From NCBI GenBank assembly GCA_003342895.1, contig PTFA01000024.1, positions 5,451,505 through 5,515,504 on the forward strand: a DNA stretch of 64,000 nt, given 5' to 3'. This document shows, one piece after another, positions 43,201-55,200 of the stretch (position 1 is its first letter; each line of letters opens with the position of its first letter). The position numbers were made by a program, and so were the translations under genes. This DNA comes from Casuarius casuarius. Its lineage: Eukaryota > Chordata > Aves > Casuariiformes > Casuariidae. The notes under the pieces are model-generated. The model was not told the origin of the DNA. It did no database searches and worked only from the letters and a program-made list of their open reading frames with translations.

Positions 43201-46200
43201 CCATCAGCAAATTCTCACCACAGGTAATATCTTAAAATAAAGACTCAGTAAAACCAGAAGTGCTCTTACTTCAAGAAACATTCCAGTAAGAGAGGGTAGA
43301 TACAGTTGTTGTTCTGCAGTTTAACAAAAGAATATTAATAGGCAATAAAAAACAGTTACAAATTCAGTAAAGACAACAATCCTTTGCCTATAGCGTCAGT
43401 TTATTGATAATGAATTAAGAAAATGCATCTAGAAGAAAGCCCACTAGCCTGCTTCAATTCAGGACACTCTCTGGTGTATACGATCTATAATGTTTCAGTA
43501 TCAGTTTGAATGGATTGCTCTACCACATAATATAATTAAACAAGAGAATATTTTTTCCTCTGATTTCCATCCAAAATGTTCTCATTCTTACAGCTTGAAC
43601 AGGCTGACAGAGAGATTGTTTTTAATGAAAGATGTAGAAGACAAGCTACATGATTTGGAAAAAAACCTAAATACATGAACCAAAGCAGGCCAGAAGGAAA
43701 TTAGGGAAAACGGAGTATGAGATATATGCTAAATGTGTATCAGCCATGCTTAAATTAATCTCAGTCTATTGAAAGATACAGACAAAACAAATAGCAAGCT
43801 AGACTAATCAAGTGTTACAAGTAGCCCAGAGAAGATGGAAGAAATCTGTAGGACTTGTCACTTTAGTGAATAAGCTCTACTTGTGCTTTAACTTGGCTAC
43901 TACCACAATCCTCCCTTCAGTGAAGCAAAGGGAATGTCTATTTACTGGCAAAGGAAGACACAACCCCAACTGCAGCTCTAACACAATCAGAGGCCATTGC
44001 AGCTTCTACACTGACCAGTTGATCTGCACTGGAGCAGCACACCTGACATAGCGGCAAGCATACTGTGCCAGTATCAGCTGTGTCACAGGCACACCTATTA
44101 ATCCAACACATCTAGAACTTACAGCGTATACAATGGCCACTTGCTCAGGGCATACAAAGCAGCTTTGCTGTGCTCCTTAAGTGCCTGATCTCAGTGCGCT
44201 TGTGATGCAATCCCATGTTTCTAGATGGGATTTCCCAAAAAGGAAAGATGTGAACATTACACTTGTGCCCAGGTCATGGCCTACAACGATGCAGCCATTT
44301 ACATCAGTTCTTCATCATAAGGGAGTCTTCTGAGGAAATCTATGTACTGCTCAAGATGGGATGACCACATTCTGAAATCCAGACTATGGAAGTTCTTACT
44401 TTGTAACAACAGTTCCTCCTTTTACGGCCGCTGCTGCAGCTACAGGGCTCTCCCGCTCGTAACACTAAGCTTACGTCCTCAGTCTCCAGCACAGCCTGGT
44501 ATACTGCTTTCTGGAATTCTGTCAGGGAACAGTACACCATCTGCCAAAGAGAGAACCCCAACCCCAAATCACAGTTATGTTCAGCATACAATGAACAGCA
44601 AAGGGCATTTTGGGGGGATGGGGGGCACTGACCCTGACCCCTCCCAAAAAAACAACAAAAAAGGAAACTAGCCAAAATGCATCTATAATTATTTAACCCC
44701 TCCCAAAATACTATAGAGAGTATCAATATTGAGCTACAACAATCTGTTGTTAGGTTTCCACAAACTTTTCAATAGAGCTTTTGTGGGGGGAAGGAGGGAA
44801 GAGCAGGGAAGAGTGAAAGCAATAAATGCATAACTAATTAAGGATTCTTGTCTGTTTTGCCAGTTGCTTTGTTTGCCCTTTCTTTCCTCCTTCTTAGCTA
44901 GCTAGCTGTTGTAGGGCACTACCACAGGCAGAACAAATAAAATACAGTTCAATCTAATGGTGGCCTACGGCAGTCAGAACAGTAAGAAGGCAGGGATCTA
45001 TACAGTGCTATGGCCAAAACTCTTATCCCTCCTCTTAGAGACCATGGGTGGCATCTCCATGACATCTTTAGTCTTAAGCAGCAGGAGACAGAAATCCCAA
45101 GATCATTCCTTAACCTAGGCCACCCACACAGCAGCAGCACCATGCTGTGCTATAATAATACAACAGTAACTTGAACATATACTCACATTAACAAGAGAAT
45201 GAAAAGAATAAAACCTGCTAGATTTAGAAAAGCAACTGACTGACGTTTTTGTTAATCTTTCCTTTAGAAGACAGTTTAGATGACATTATTATACAGTAAG
45301 AATGAAGAACAAATACCAAATTCTGAAAACAAAACCAGCTGCAAATGAATTTATGTACTTAGAAGGAAAGCACGAATATATCTAATAAGCATTCATCACA
45401 ACTCTTAGCTATAGTCATAAAGTGTTTTTTCTTTACATGTTTACAACAGCATCAGATGAATAAGATTATAGGTCTATAACAACCCACTTTAGGTATTGTT
45501 TCTTTGTTTTTTTTTTTTTTGAATGACTGAAAATGAAGGAGTTAAAAAAAAAGTTAAAAGCAAGTTGTTCTGTGTACAAAATACCAGGTCCTGAATTCCG
45601 AAGTCCTGCATAGTATTTCAAGAGATTTACATACATTGCAATGGATTTGCACAGGTAATTATAAAAGTGCACATAAAATAGATGTGTAAATCACTAGTCA
45701 GAAGTCTAGCTGAGCATTTTCATGCCTGATTAACTCCATTTCAACATGCAATCATAGTAATTATGTGAACAAAGCACACTACTGCATGTGCATTTTTTTC
45801 AAGGCTCTAGATTCTTCGTAAGTTCGTAAGTCCAAAAGAAAACCATAAACTACTAGAGGCATGATGAAAGAGAAAAAAACACAACAAAAACAAAAAGAAG
45901 AGATATATTCATTAGTGTTGTATTTGAAATGGGCAGACGCTCTTACCCTGTCTTCCTTTTTTGGCAACTGATCACTGATAAGAGCTTTAGTGCGTCTGAG
46001 GAACCAGCCAGACATTTTTCCTGCTAGCTTCAGCATGGCCTTGCGACCTGTTGCTAGCTCTCTTTTAGTTGCAGTGTGCCTCTGGCCATGCTCCACTGGA
46101 TCAGAAAATTTCTTCTTGAAATGCATTCTAGTTCCCAAGAGTCCTGGTACAGCCCTATTAAAAAAAAAAGGGGGGGGGGGGATGGAATACCAGCATTTCC

Positions 46201-49200
46201 TTTACTTCAAGGCAGGCTATCCTTTTCCATTGATTAAAAGCATACCATAAGCTGTTTCTGGCTAACAGCAAGAGGTCTTAAATTCATTTCCCTAGTGATA
46301 GTTAATAAAAGTTGTGCATATAAATAGAAACATATCTTATACTACTTCCAGACATTCAGCTTTTTCATTTACTCACTGTGATCCTCAAATCTTAAGAGAG
46401 GGTATCCTAAGGAAAAGGGACACCATCTCCAAAAAAACTAAACGTTAGCAGGCCAACATAAGTCAAAAGTATAGACAACCTCCGAAGAACAGGGCTACTA
46501 TTATTCAGCAGCCTAAATGCAAAGCTGAGCAGTAATGTTTGCACTGGTCTATTTTTATTGTTTTTATTAAAAATCAGGTTATATAAATATTACAATTTAA
46601 TTAAAATCTTAAGAAACCCAACAGGAAGAAGAATTCAGAAATCCTTGGCAGCACGGTAGCTTGAACAATCTGTTACAACCACCACTATAGTTTTAATGAA
46701 CTTGATGCAACACTAAGCTTAGCATTGAAGAATTTCTTGACACTTACATTTAAAATACATTTGCTTTTTTTCTCCTTTGTAAAGCATACCTAATAAGACT
46801 ATTGTGTTTAGATTTATTTCTAGGTTTATTTCCAACTCCCCCTCTCCTTTAAAACTGGCCCAGGACAAGAATTGGTGCTTTGTAAATATGTGCATTTTGG
46901 AAAAAAAAAAAAATTATTACTACTTTCAACTTCCAAATAAGTCAGAATGACCTGCATGCATGGGACAGGGCACAGGCAGTTGTTCAATGCTGTAAAACGA
47001 CTCTCACTCCACTACGTGGGAGACAGAAAAACAGGAAAAAAGAGTACCCTTAGAAAAGAAAGATAAAGGTAGGAAAAAAAAAAAAAGTACCCGCTTCCCA
47101 AATTCCACAAAGAAGCAAGATGATGAAGAGAACTCCAAATTTATTAAATACCTGCAAAATACATACTGCAGATGGATCTACTAGGACCTTACCTCAATAC
47201 ACATATGGAAAAAAAAAATACTGATATTCTGAAAAGGACCTTGAGGGTTTTTGACACAGTCCTAGCCCAGCCCTACCACACGGCAAAGATATATGGGTGT
47301 TTAACCATATAAAAAGATATTTACCAGTCCATGACACACCAAAGTTCCTTCATATTGTTTTGAAGAATTGTTCCAGTAAGACCTATGCGAACACTGCACT
47401 TCAATGCCTTCATGGTTTGAGTTATTTGAGCCTTTGGATTCTTGATTCGGTGGGCTTCATCCACTATGACAGCAGACCACTCTACACTGCAGATCAAAAA
47501 GAAATACCATCTTAAATGAAACTACTTATCCAATCATCCCAGAGAACCAAGTCACGTAAGAAGTGATGATTATTATAATCAAAATATATATTTATGTTTG
47601 TTCTTCCTATTTTACACTACATTATATTACTCAGTTCCATTATATTCTATTCACCTAGTATATTAAGTGGTCATAGTTAAGGCTAATGGCTAAACTACAT
47701 AGTCAAATGGATGGAACTACTGTTGACTATATCAAATGTTTTGTGTGAAAGAAAGCAGCTTTCCACCTCTGGAGGTATCAACCCAGCACCTCTTACCAGC
47801 ACTCCTAAGTTAAATTTAAGAAATTTGATATTTTTCTGAAGGTAAACTATTGAAGCACAGTAAGGGCAAGTGACCTTCATTTTCCCAACAAAACCCATCC
47901 TGCATAAATCAAATTAGACAAGAGATCTTTTTGATCAGCATGGTATCAACGTGAAAGCACTTTGATGTTACTTCAAGAAGCGAAATGCAGAAACAGGCAT
48001 GTTTAAAAGGAAACGTCTTTGCTGAGCAAGTCCTACGTATTTTAGGTGACTATTTTGAAGACTGAACTTGTGGCACTTTTGAGCTTCTATATTCTTCCTT
48101 TCCTTTTACACAAGTTCTCACGTATCCACTCTAAAGCTTGGCTAATGCAAGAATATGAAATCGGCTGTAAAGAGATTTCACAGTTAACTTGTTATAAAAG
48201 CTTGCAAACCAGCTTAAGTGTTTGAACATAAGATCATGTCACAGAATGGTTGAGGTTGGAAGGGACCTCTGGAGATCCACCTGCTCAAGCAGGGTCACCT
48301 AGAGCACGTTGCCCAGGATTGTGTCCAGACAGCTTTTGAGTATCTCCAAAGAAGGAGACTCTGCAACCTTTCTGGGCAACCTGTTGCAGCACAGTCACCC
48401 TCACAAGCTATCAATAATGTTGGCCAGAACTTGCACAGCATTAAAATCACTAATTCTTATTTAAGACCAATGTTTGAGGCCAATCCACCATTCTAACTAA
48501 GCAAGACACACAGCTTTTCTCAGTGCCAAGAGAAGACCATAGGCCCATCTGGTCATGTGCTCTGCAGGAGCCCCTCCAGTCAACCTGCATGCTGAAGCAA
48601 CACACTTATAAGTACAGTCACCCCTCAGACCTGCTGTGTAGATATAGGCAGTGCAGCACATGCACCTGTTTCCTGATCACTATTTGATGCTCAAGCTTAA
48701 AGAGTTCCTCAGAAAGAGGGACCATGAAAAAAGTGCTGCTAACCTAACACCCTTAATTGTCTTCTACCTGCACTTTTTTCCCCAGACCTGAGTACAGACA
48801 GGAGATCCGACTGTTTCAGCAAGGACCATCCAGAACACTAGCACGTTCTCTAGTTCTTTCCCATCACCTAACACAAGGTCTGCAAGGCTGCCAAGAATGC
48901 TAGCAGCTAAGGGCAGGCTGCTACTGTTAACAGAGCTATTCATACAACTTCCACTCTGCTTCCAAGATGAAGTAAGTAAAGAGGATCACTGGGATCAGGT
49001 GAGAGGCTAAATACTCTTGAACATCACCAAAGGTAAGGCAAAACACCTGGTTTAAGAATACTGACAGGTATGGGACAAATAAAGCAGGATTTCTAATACA
49101 ACCTGCTGTCAGAAAGACCTCAATTCTCCTAAGTCCGTCAGGTATTTAAAACTATATATACATTTTCATATATACATACACAACACACACATGCATGCAT

Positions 49201-52200
49201 GCATGCACCTCCCCCCCTTGCATCTCAACGTTCTTAGGAGTCAGGAATTTCATCAAGCTTGTGAAAAGTCATGTGAAACACAAATAATGAGGAAAACATT
49301 TTGTGAACATTTGCTAAAGATTTCCAGCAACTCTTTTCTTACACTATACTGAAAGATAGAAATACCTTCTGTGTATCTTTTAGCTACCACGACTTTTCAG
49401 GTAGGCGATTCCTGCAGCTTTTAAGAACATTTCATGAATGGGTAACAGCAAAGACTAGCTACCTGAAAATATTTAACTTTGTTGCAGTCAACCAGCAGAC
49501 TCATTAGACTTCCCAACCTTATATGCCATGCTGCAAAAGAATGAGTAGAAAGTTCTTATGGATACATGAACTCTAGACACTTAAATACTTTCATGGTCAC
49601 TAAGGAAGTGGGAAAGAAAAGAAGACTAATATACTTGTAATTGTAGCTTTCTGAAAACTATTTAAATACTTACTTTTCCTAAGCACCCCCCTACAAAGAC
49701 AGTATATGGTAAATTCACTATAAATAGGTTCTCTTCTTCCACACAGCAAGTCATTGGATTTAACATTAAGTACTTTACACAGAAAGAATTATAAATACTT
49801 GTAAGGAACAATTTAATATTAAACAGACAATTAAAATTATGGTTGCCCAAAATACATTAAAATTGTTACCTGTTAAACTCATCCAAATATAGGCGAAGTA
49901 TCTCATACGTTGTAAGGGCAACTTCACATTTCCCTTGCTTGATGCGACTCAAATCATCGTCCTTTTTATTGCCATGCAAGATAGCAACCTTGAAGTAGCC
50001 CCATGTGTCTAACTCATCCTTCCAGTTGTACAGCACAGAAAGAGGGGCCACTATAAGGAAAGTCTGAAAATAAACAGCTGTCACAGTACTACTAGAAAAT
50101 CCACAACATAGCACTTTCTCAATAAGGAAAGTTAGAATCTTTAGTTTTATTTTACTGCTATATAGTTTGAATTTTGTTTAATTCTGTCACATCTGTATTT
50201 AATATTCGTCTACTGTTACATGCATAGAAAAAAATATCTAAGGAGTCAACAAAATAAATTCAAAATTATTCAGCTTATTCACAGTGTGTAAATACTAGAA
50301 GAAAAAACCACACACTAAAATACTACAGAAATACCAAAGCAATAGTGTTGCTTATTGAAATTATACTCTAACAGTATTTACATAAATTATTAAATTTATT
50401 TCCACAGGGAATGCATAAGAAACTGCAATAAAGCACACAAGATGCTATCCCTTTGCTTTGATATAACATCTGTATCCATATATCATAAAACATTTTACAG
50501 ATGGGGAAAAACAGAAGCATGAAGAGGTTAAACAGCTTGCTCCAATTCACAAAGCTAGTAAATACATGACTTCAGAACAGAAAGTATCAAAACATGTTTA
50601 AAGATTTACAACTCATTTATCATAGAGCCATAAAAGCATTCAGGTGGGGAGGGATCTCAGGAAGTATCTAGTCCAATTTCCCGGGCAAAGCAGGGGCAAC
50701 ACTGAATTCAGACCAGGTCATTTAGGGCTTTGCCCAGTCTGGTCTTCAAAACCTTCAAGGATGGGGGGCAGTCCACCACCTCTTTAGGTGACCTGTTCCA
50801 CTGCTTAATTGTCCTCATAATGAATTTTTTCGTCTCTTTGTATCTGGTCAGAACCACTCCTTTCTGTTAACAGAAGGGGTCACCCCTTCACCTCTTCTTC
50901 CCTGTCCATCTTTTCCAAATCTGTTCCTCATAGAATTATAGTTGCATGAGCCATTCTGCCAGCCAAATATCCCAATAAAACAAAAATATCAATAAAATAC
51001 AGAAACTCGAATGGGTCTTCCCATGGGTACAATTAAAGTTATTTTCAGATCTCTCTTCTTCGCCCAATTTTTACATAAATCTCTATATTCGTTTATATAG
51101 ATACACACATGCTTTTTGTATTTTGGAAACATGACCACGCAAAACTCTAGTTTACTACTCAGTGACACAGGCTTTTCAAAGTCCTCTAGCCAAAGTCTTA
51201 TACAGATATTTGCAAATGTCTTCTGTTAGTACAGATTGACAACAGTAATAGATTGAACAGTAACAGCTAGAGGAATCACAGGGATAATTTGAAAAAAATG
51301 GAGGCTGCCCTAACACTGCTAAGGTCATGAACCTCTAATCTACACTAAATATTAAAAATGAATGTATGTAAACTCCTAAAACAAACACAAGATGACAAAA
51401 AACATATCATCGTTTACCAAAACCTTTTAATTTGTATCAATAAAAGCTGTACCTTCTTGGGGCTACATTTCAATTCTTTTTTCACTGTCCTCAGTAAAAA
51501 TTCTGGCATATTATTTTCAATATCTTCACGTGTTCCCTTTTTGTGCAGCACTGCAGCCAGAAATGAAATAACCTCAAGAAAGAAAACAATCCTCAGTAAT
51601 CAGGTACAAAAATGCAAACAGAAAGTGAACATCTTCTATTGCAAGTAAACATTTAGGACAAGATCCTGAATTAGACTTAGTAAAATCTTTTTTCTTTAAC
51701 TGACTACAGTTTTTAAAATAGGAACCCCTCTCTTTGGAGAACCCTGCATTCGTGGTAAGTGCACTTCTTGCTCAACTGTACACTTCAATCAACTAAGTGG
51801 AAAGAGTTTCAAAAATATGGATAAAGGAGCCAAGAAAAACTAGAGATGAAACATGCCTGGGAATTTTCCTGAAAAGGGATGGCACATAAATCTTGGATGA
51901 GAAAACAGAAGGAAGAGATACTTGCTAACTTTAGTCCAATACTACTTCTGCAAAAGGAAAAAAGGTTTAAACTAAAGGTTAGATTCTTAATAGTTTCATG
52001 TACGTTCCTTTCCTTCAAATTCCTGTTATGTACAAAACCAGTTCTTTCTGTTGTGTTTTCGCCCATTATTCAGTCCTGTGCCTCAACTCAGCCATTGTTG
52101 GGTGATTTTTCTTCCCCTTTCCCCTCAGCCATTGTTGGGTGATTTTTCTCCCCCTTTTTTCTTCCCCTTCACATTTATTGCAAGGCACTACAGTGGGGAC

Positions 52201-55200
52201 AAGCGACACGACCTGGGCTATTCCAAGCTGCTCCCATGGCAATCCAAACCACGCAGAAGGCACAGAGGTACCTGGCCAGAGCACTCATATTTGTAACACC
52301 CACTCAGAATAAATGGTATCCATGGGGCTAAGCAGGAACAAGAACCAGATGTGTTGCCAGACTGAGGTGTCCTTCTTGTGGAAATTGAACAGGCCCTATT
52401 TACTCAGGGCAGCCAGCTCTAGCCCCTTCCCTTGGCAGCTGCTACACAGCTGCTCATAGCAGGGCAGAGGTAAAGCTGTCAGCTGTGTTCCCCCTCCTGC
52501 CCCCCCAAAAAGGGCACCCAAAGCTTTCTGCCTCCACTGGTGGGAGGGAAAAGGCCAGCCAGGAGTGCAGAGCTGACAGAAGAGTACCTAAGAAGAGTGG
52601 AGGTAAAAGAGCAGGAGAGCCGCAAACTCATCACATGTAGGACAGCTAGGTGAGAAACAGGTATGTGGAAGAAAGGAGGAAAAAAGCAAAAAAAAGCAGG
52701 CATTTTTATACATAATGCTTCATATAAACTGAAGCTAGGAGGCTGCTGCAAGTTTCCACATTTGATTTTAGTATCTTTTTTAATCCTTTCAAGAATAAGA
52801 AGAAAATTCAACAAAACGTAAAATCCCATGTGTCTTCCAGATCCTCCCTTTATGGAAGAATTATGCATCACAAATTTGTAACTAAAGCAAAGGCTGTAAA
52901 AGAGGTCAACTCTGCTGAGAAACCTTTGGTTCTTCCAGATAAAGCAGGAAGCAATCTTAAGGCCTTGATAGGAAACTAATTCAGTGAAATCATGATTTAA
53001 AAAAACAAAACAAAACAGTGTTTTTCTACTTGTCTCCATCTCAACTTTAGCTTGAGAAGAAAGAGCCAGACAGCCAAAGCAAATCAAGCAAAAGTCCATC
53101 GAGAAACAGAAAGAACATTGCAATGCAAAAGACTTCTAGAAAAGTCCTTCTCTCAGAACTCATGCTATAGTTTAAGACTTGAAAGGTTTGGCCAATTGAC
53201 AAGCATACAGCAAGTTTTCTGTAAGACTGTAAATGAGTCAACTGCTGCACAATGAATTTTAATTAACATTTATACATACCAATATTTTCTAAACAAGTGA
53301 AATGAACTTTTTCTTCACATGCACTGACCTACCTTCCCCATACTGTAACCTTTAAGAACACAAATACTGCATTTCATAAATAAAACATTCTTCAAAAACA
53401 TATTTTTCTTCTGCAAACTTGATATTGTGATTAAATAACCATCAGGTGAGAATTCCACAAGGGAATTCCATAAAACATACCTGTATTGTTTTTCCAAGGC
53501 CCATGTCATCTCCAAGAATACACCCCCTTTTATTAGCATAGTGTCCATACAGGAATTGGGCTCCTTCCCTTTGATAATCACGCAGGTATCTGTTAATTGT
53601 ATACGGGATACAATCCCCATTGTCAGATAACTTAAAAGCAACTGCAGGAGATGGAAGATTTTGGTCAGGAAAATTAGGCTTTTCCAGATCATCATCATCA
53701 AATATTAAGTTTTTCCAGGGATCTTTACTGGATTTGACTCTATGAAGTTTAGTTATTAGTATTTTCCTTTCTTCAGACTCCAAGAATGATACAACAGCAA
53801 ATGATTTCCCATTCTTGTCCTTTTCAATAGACTTTACTGTTCCTTCATAAAGTTTCTCATTTTCAAGACAAGGGGCGAAGCATTTATCTCCAACGTGCCA
53901 TCTATCTATGGGAAAAACAAACAAATAAAAAGTATAGTGAAAACCTGCCCAAATGTACAAAGTATTTCATTTTGTCACGCTATTCAGAATATTTAACACA
54001 CATTTATTTAACAAAATGCATACAACATAAAATGCAAGATTTTATTGAAGTGAGCACTAGACCTATGGTATTGGTTACAATTTAGAACCAAATCCTGAGC
54101 AACATATAAAATTACAGTTTGTTAAAACAGTGCTACTTTACAAACATCTGAAAGTCTGTATTAAAGAATCTGAGGTAGAAAACAAACTCTGATACATTAA
54201 GTTACTCCATGAAGATTGCCCTTGAGCTCACACAAACAAGCATGGATATGGTGATGCCTGCAGGTTTAGAGTCCAATCAGCAAACCAGGTGTCTTGTTCA
54301 AAACAACCTTCTATATTATATGCATTTTTGATCTACATGCATCTAGTACTGTAGCTTTAATAAATTATTTTACAAATGTAATTGAGCATGAAAACATCAC
54401 CTTTCTCCTAAGGAAGTCTAGCACAGGTAAAAAAAGATGGCTTCTGGAACAACAGAGGTATGATTTAAAAACATACAGTAGCATAGCATTTGCCTACATT
54501 ATTCATCAAACTGGCTAATCACTCAATAAATTTCTTACATAGCAGTCAGGTCTGGAGCTGTAACATCTGTTCCTCTATATCTTCTGAGTACAGCCTCAAT
54601 ACAGCACAACAAATATTAACAACAGATTAATAAACAAACAGGTCATTTTCAGCTATCTCGTTTCTACATTTCACATACAAAGACAACTTTTTAAATAGTA
54701 AATGCTGCTAACAGGGGTTGGAAAGAGGAGGATAAGAACAACAGCACATCAAAGCTTGAAGAACACATATCAAATTAACAAGGAAACATCCAACAAAGTA
54801 CCCTTATTAGAAAATAAGGCTTTTGCTCTTTATAGTAAAAGGACAAAGACCTAGGAAATGACAGTTGCATAGGAAGTTTTCCAATTTGAACTGAGGCAGT
54901 GTTCTTGTCTTTTCGAGTATGTTTTCAGCCTTCTTGTACTGAGCTTTCCCAAACCAAAGAAACTGATATGGATGATTCATCTCAGAGCTTTTCTTGTTCT
55001 TATTTATTTGTTGGAACATCATTCTGCTACTTCTGTGAAAAACCATTAGCAGCAGCAGCAGAGAGGCACAAGTATTTGAACTTCACACCTATGATCAGCG
55101 GCGATACACCTTTCTGCGCACTTCTCTGCATACCAATTTAGTGCTGAGACAACGAAAGAAATAGAAATACACCTCAGTTTTTTTTTCCAGAGAGGTAAGG

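Larger units (their letters stand above)
47487..49869 (-). other. ERCC6L2 intron 4
   Basis: 2383 bases. It contains a CR1 tail (about 48237-48405) and an ATGC tetranucleotide repeat (49191-49206). The stretch between them is of moderate GC and unassigned. Confidence 0.8.
50064..51452 (-). other. ERCC6L2 intron 3
   Basis: 1389 bases. A MIR fossil and a CR1 fossil lie side by side in the middle (about 50490-50930). Sequence on either side is unassigned. Confidence 0.8.

Noticed and set aside
52180..52510. Possible retroviral LTR (AATAAA, GC-richer block)
   Set aside because: I could find no clear paired ends, target duplication, primer-binding site or internal region, so it is left unassigned.
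52479..53123. 214-codon minus-strand open frame in intron 2
   Set aside because: It is long for chance but low-complexity (Phe, Leu, Cys, Ser). No domain is recognised, and it lies between two well-placed exons of ERCC6L2 without being needed for the frame.
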